Under the pieces are notes generated by a model that was not told where the DNA came from, did no database searches, and was given only the letters and a program-made list of their open reading frames with translations. Position numbers and translations under genes: made by a program. Shown piece after piece: positions 59,431 through 64,000 of a DNA stretch of 64,000 bases. Source of the DNA: Agelaius tricolor (Eukaryota; Chordata; Aves; Passeriformes; Icteridae). The DNA lies in assembly GCA_023055355.1 (NCBI GenBank), contig JALJCS010000001.1, forward strand, positions 111,125,381 through 111,189,380, written 5' to 3'. The first letter of the stretch is position 1, and every line of letters begins with the position of its first letter.

Positions 59431-61330
59431 ATGCTAATACAGGAGCATTTTAAACCCATTTTTAACTACAAATATGTGAGACTGTGGCTAGTTTGGTTCT
59501 CCACAATCAATAAATATTAAGTAGTTTCAAATTATGGAAAAAATATATTCTGACTTGTGATGAATTCTGTGTTCCAGATTTTTTAAAAAAGAGATATATT
59601 TATTTAATATTTGTTTTGATTATTCCATCTGATGTTCCTCAATCTGGTGGAGAGAAAACAATATGTTCTGCTAATGACTATGTTTTTAATGTCTGATGAA
59701 TTTTCTTCTGTGAGAGAAGGACACAGCTCTTTCAAACTCAGCAGCTGAATAGATCTATATGCCCTAAGGCAGAATGTTGTCAGGATAATGACACAGCTAA
59801 TGTAATTAATTAACCCTTTTGAAGTCTTAATGTTTCAAAATTTCAGGTAATGGTATTTAGGTAGCCATTTTATTTCATTTTATTTTATTTTATTTTATTT
59901 TATTTTATTTGGACTTATGTAAGATTGCAGTTTGATAGCTAAGCAAAAAGGCCCTCCCTCAAAAGGAAGAAAAAAGAAAGAAAAATAAAACATGGTCACT
60001 CCAAATGAAAAAAAAACCAAAACAAAACAGGATATATTATGGAAGCAGAAAATTGTTGAGGTATAAAATTTTTAAAATTACATTTGCCACATCATATGCT
60101 AACCAAAAATAAATCTCCAATACAAATGTTTTATGCTGTAAAAATAACAATAATAAAGAATCATTTATTTGGATGTGAAGCTTGAAACACACATTCAAAA
60201 CCTCAACGTGATATGGATTGCAAATCAGAATGTGACCTTGGCTGCAACATTTAATTGCTGTGTGCTTCACTCCATGATCTTTTAAAAAAAGGGACAATAT
60301 CATTTCCTTATCCCAGTTTTTATCTGGCTTGTTTATTCTGACTACAAATAAAGCAGGATCTGGCCTTTTTTTAGTGGTAGGAACAGCTCTTCACGCAGGG
60401 AAGTTCTGAATTTCATACAAACCTTTTGTTACTGAGCCCTGTAGATGAGAAGACACTCATTGTTGATAAATATGTCTGAGCAACTAAGTAATTTGAAGTT
60501 GCATTTTAATTCTGTTCAAGGAAGATGAGTGAAATCCTGGTTTGATTTATATCAGTAAAAATCTGGGATAATTCTGTTGAGCTCTCCGGGGTCTTTCTCA
60601 TTTACATTGAGGTGACAAAAACTTGTATTAATTGCTTTTATTTTTATCTTGGAACTGAAATTAAAGCATGTCTGTTGCTTTTAGATTATATTTGGTGTCT
60701 TTTTTAATCCATGGAAAAGCAGTTTTATGCTGTCACTGAAGATGTCTTTCTGTATCAAACAATCCAGTGAATTCAGAGTCACTGTATAAATGAAAACTCT
60801 TTTTGAGAGCTGCTTCTCTTTTTCTGTGCATTTTTTTGTTCTTTTGACAAGTATTTCTGTTTAGGCACTACATATGTTTAAACTTGTGATTATCCAGGTC
60901 CTGAACATTACAAAATCTCTGTGAAGCTTCCTGCTATGCTCAAAGATTTGCCATTTCTGTAATAATGCCTTCTGTAAATGCAGCAGCAGAACTGGCAGCA
61001 TAGCTGGGAAAGACACATGCTTTAGCGCTCCTTTAATTTTACAGATTTGAAATTATGTCTGCTTCACCAGAACAAGGTTATTTTTAAAAAGCTTAATTAA
61101 AATACCAAAAATGTCAAATTCATTATGGTAATGTTAAGGTGTAGGATTCAAACATTTTTTTTTCTGTATAAAATTAAGAGGAAGTCAGACATGACACTCC
61201 ATAATAAAGATAGGTCAAATTATAGGCTTTAAATTACTCAGAATTGATTTTTTATTTTAGTTTATTTTTGATTAAAAAAAAAGGTTAAAAATATAGAATC
61301 AGGATGCTGGGAAAAAAATATAGTCAGAGT
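59431..61330. other. Unique DNA with a TTTTA array
   Basis: 59867-59910 is a pentamer array. 59740-59830 contains TGTAATTAATTAACCC in repeat-free sequence. A-rich and T-rich runs are frequent. No gene is supported. Confidence 0.5.
59867..59910. repeat. (ATTTT)n microsatellite
   Basis: About eight ATTTT pentamers with one interruption (TTTCA) near the left end. Confidence 0.95.
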
Positions 61331-61477
61331 CATAAAATTGTAGAATCCTTGAAAGATTTGAGTTGGAAGGGACCTTAAAGCTCATCCAGATCCAATCCTT
61401 CCCATGGGCAGGGACACTTTCCACTATCCCAGGCTGCTCCAAGCCCTGTCCAACTTGGCCTTGGACACCTCCAGGGT
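61331..61477 (-). mobile_element. CR1: CR1 LINE 3' end
   Basis: TCATAAAATTGTAGAATCCT, GAGTTGGAAGGGACCTTAAA, CCCATGGGCAGGGACACTTT, GGCTGCTCCAAGCCCTGTCC and CTTGGACACCTCCAGGG appear in antisense order. A tandem GGACACTACTG pair follows at the right edge. Confidence 0.93.
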
Positions 61478-62039
61478 TTGGACACTACTGGGACACTACT
61501 GGGTATTTTCCAGAGTTATTTGCACTCCCAAGTTTCCAGGTAAGCTCTGGAATCTTTCAAGACAGAGACAGTGCAAGCACATGGTCAGACACAACAAGGA
61601 ATGATGTTGTCTGGAGCCACAGCTGCAGCGCACTCAGGAAATGACAAAATGAAATGGAATTCCTGTGGCATTGGCAAGAAGGACCCTCCTTGCTCCTGGG
61701 CATCCCCACCTTGAACTCCAGGCCCTTCTTGATGCTGGATAAGGAATTGGACTGCAGAATGTTTTACCTGTTCACCTCTTGTCATGCACATTTAAAGTGT
61801 TGGGGCCAATGGAAGCAAGGCAGGTGTTGTAAGGGAATCACTCTGCAATTTGCACACCCAGCTGTTTTCTTTCCTATTTTCCACCTCCAGTGCTTTTTGA
61901 GCCTGTTGCTCTCTCCTCTCCAGGAACTTTTGATCTACTGTGGAGGCCATATGGATGTATGGATATGGATATGTATGGCCATACAACAACACTGCATAAG
62001 GTTTTTTAATTGCACATATTTATTCTCCATCACAGTAAA

Positions 62040-62089
62040 ATTTATATCCTAACACAGCACATCAATTTATATCCTAGCACAACACATCA
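62040..62089. repeat. 25-bp tandem duplication
   Basis: Two adjacent copies beginning ATTTATATCCTA and ending CACATCA, 23 of 25 positions identical. Confidence 0.95.
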
Positions 62090-62221
62090 CATGCCCTGCC
62101 TTTGACATCCCTTGCAAAGATTAACCCAGAACTGTGGGGAAGTGTTGTAAAAGCTGCCCATGGTTCCAGGAATCCAGATGAGCATTACAGCAGCTGATTT
62201 TGAAGCTATATTGAGGGAAGG

Positions 62222-62270
62222 GCTGACGTAAACTGGTATACAGCCAGGTATACCAGTTTTACACCAGCTG
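62222..62270. repeat. Hairpin with 12-bp perfect core
   Basis: AAACTGGTATAC (62230-62241) pairs perfectly with GTATACCAGTTT (62248-62259) across a 6-base loop. An imperfect outer extension adds GCTG/CAGC pairing. Confidence 0.9.
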
Positions 62271-63054
62271 AGAGATTCTCTGTGCCAAGGCAGCACAAAG
62301 ATCTAGTCCTTCACCTGATGCTTGGAGCATCTTGGAAAGAATCCTATTTCTATGCTTTTTTTTTTTTTTTTTCCCTGGGAATGAGCATTCCAGTGAGTGT
62401 CTGTTCAATAGTATGTACATGCTTTAGTAGCCCAGAATGCTGGCACTAATCTCTTTTCGATCCTGGTGGCAATATCAGAGTATTAACAGAGGCTTTTTAA
62501 TTATGGGCTTTTAAACAGCCATACTTACGAAAAAAAAAAAAGGAGATATGCAATATAATCTTGCCTAAATGTTATTTCAATGCCAATAAAAAACAGTGAA
62601 TAGACTGAAGGCCTTAGCAAATAAAACCATGTTATTTCACTTCAGGGATTGCAATTGTTGGCCAGGCTCAGGATTTTCACTGAAAATGAGATTGGTGGGT
62701 TTATTTTAGCCTGAGCAGATAATTCACATTGAAAAATAGTTTGATAATTATTCTCATTAGTCACCTAGGACAGACCAAGATGTGATGGGTTTAAGCTTTG
62801 GCAGGGAAATTTAGGTTAAATTTTAGTAGTTAAAGAAAGAAAAGAAAAAAAAGAAGAAATGTCAAAGAAGAGGAAAGAATGTATCAATTCAAGGAAAGAT
62901 CTAAGTAGAAATAAGAAGACATGAAATGATGAATAATGAGAGATGACAACTTTACCAGGGAGGTGTCTTGATTGGAAAAAGTGTTCCTTAGGTTCACTGA
63001 AGACAACAGAGCATTTTCCCTTTATTTAAATTTTTTTAATTTACTAATTATTTG

Positions 63055-63515
63055 GACACCTGAATGTCCAAAGAAGGGCAATGAAAGTGGTGAAAGGAAT
63101 GGAGCACAGGTCTGATGAGGAGCAGCTGAAGGAGCTGGGGAAGGGGCTCAGCCTGGAGAAAAGGAGGCTCAGGGGGGCCCTTGTGGCTCTGCACAACTCC
63201 TGACAGGAGGGGACAGCCAGGGGGGTCGGGCTCTGCTCCCAGGGAACAGGGACAGGAGGAGAGGGAATGGCCTCAAGTTGCACAAGGAGGGACACAGACT
63301 GAGTATTAAGAATTTTTTCATTGAATGATTTGTCAGGAATTGGAACAAGCTGACCAGGGAAGTGGTGGAATCAAAATTCCTGGAAGAGTTCAAAAGACAC
63401 GTGGATGTGGCACCTGGGGACATGGTTTAGTGGTGGCCTTGGCAGTGCTGGGTTAATGCTTGGACTAAATGATCTTAGAGGTCTTTTCCAACATAAATAG
63501 TTCCATGATTCTAGG
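63055..63515 (+). mobile_element. CR1: CR1 LINE fragment with ORF2 C-terminal remnant
   Basis: Sense CR1. The start still reads as the end of ORF2 ([20 protein letters not shown], then LKELG and LSLEKRRLR with a small in-frame change). Then come CCTCAAGTTGCACAAGGAGG, AGTGGTGGAATC, GACACGTGGATGTGGCACCT, CTTGGACTAAATGATCTTAG and the tail ATAGTTCCATGATTCTAG. Confidence 0.94.
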
Positions 63516-64000
63516 AATTTTCTTATTATTTCTACACAGCTAGAGAAACAAATCCTATTTTGGTATTTAGTCATCAAATTGGAGATCGAAGGGAGTAATA
63601 TATTTAAAATTGGGCATGTATCTCCATCCCTTTTCCAGGAGCTCATATCTTTATTTTATTAAAGTTTTTCATTCAGACTTATGGATTTTATTATGGATTT
63701 TTTGGTTTCTTTTCTGTGTGAAGAGTGGAAGCTTCATTTAGAACTGAACAATGACGTGTTAGTATTGGACACAAAATTTGCCTCCTGAAACAGGAGCATT
63801 CTGCTCCACACAGAGACCCCCATGTAGCACCCAAAGATGTTTCCTCCCTGGAGTCAGCCACGGTAATTTTGAACATTATTTCTTTGAATTTCTGTCTGGA
63901 ATTGAGATGCCTTTTGTCCCAAAGATTTCAGAGCCCTGGGATAATGCATGACAAGATAATTTTGCACTGTACAAAGAAGCAGTAGTGGAAGCTGTAGAGC
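63516..64000. other. Unique DNA to window end
   Basis: Nothing recognised. Confidence 0.5.

Larger units (their letters stand above)
61478..63054. other. Unique DNA with tandem duplication and hairpin
   Basis: Contains a 25-bp tandem duplication (62040-62089) and a hairpin (62222-62270), both listed. A T-run lies near 62358. The minus and plus open frames around 61585-62052 have no recognisable product. Confidence 0.5.

Noticed and set aside
1..64000. Phage, plasmid, CRISPR or bacterial operon content
   Set aside because: No ribosome-binding-site-led gene arrays, no long collinear genes and no regularly spaced repeats; avian CR1 elements throughout indicate animal nuclear DNA.

Overview
This window looks like nuclear DNA of a bird, most likely a songbird. 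The main evidence is about thirty fragments of the CR1 LINE, recognisable by the avian 3' end (antisense form beginning with tails such as ATCATAGAATGGTTTGGGTT followed by GGAAGGGACCTTAAA). There are also two avian-type LTRs. Base composition is AT-rich, stops are frequent in all frames, and there is no bacterial-style gene packing. I find no protein-coding gene, rRNA, tRNA or CRISPR array that I can defend. The longer open frames either lie inside repeats or are about as long as chance allows in 64 kb. The window is best read as a stretch of gene desert or a very long intron.

Layout. 1-8 kb: a polypyrimidine tract at the left edge, three CR1 pieces and otherwise unique DNA. 8-14 kb: a TA-rich satellite, two ATT arrays, five CR1 pieces, a GC-rich unassigned block (9.9-10.4 kb) and a CpG-bearing block (12.1-12.6 kb). 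14-25 kb: mostly unique DNA with scattered short CR1 pieces and a 37-bp near-perfect inverted repeat (21.2-21.4 kb). 25.7-26.5 kb: an old LTR. 27-36 kb: sparse CR1, a homeodomain-site-rich block (32.25-32.40 kb) and, next to it, a palindrome of about 770 bp (32.8-33.6 kb). 36-40 kb: CR1 copies and two 19-bp perfect hairpins. 40-46 kb: almost repeat-free. 46.4-47.6 kb: a 1.2-kb CR1 piece with a decayed reverse transcriptase. 49-56 kb: several CR1 pieces, a pentamer array, and a solo LTR (55.1-55.8 kb) that keeps its TATA box and polyadenylation signal. 57.7-59.4 kb: a GT run, a well-preserved CR1, and a much older CR1/L3-type remnant. 59.4-64 kb: mostly unique DNA with two more CR1 pieces.

No genes work together here. 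The features of most interest are the large imperfect palindrome, several small perfect palindromes (two of them inside or beside CR1 sequence, suggesting template-switch mutation), the comparatively young solo LTR, two near-identical CR1 copies in opposite orientation about 21 kb apart, and a few repeat-free blocks rich in homeodomain sites that could be conserved enhancers. Family names come from memory of avian repeats; divergence and conservation were not computed.
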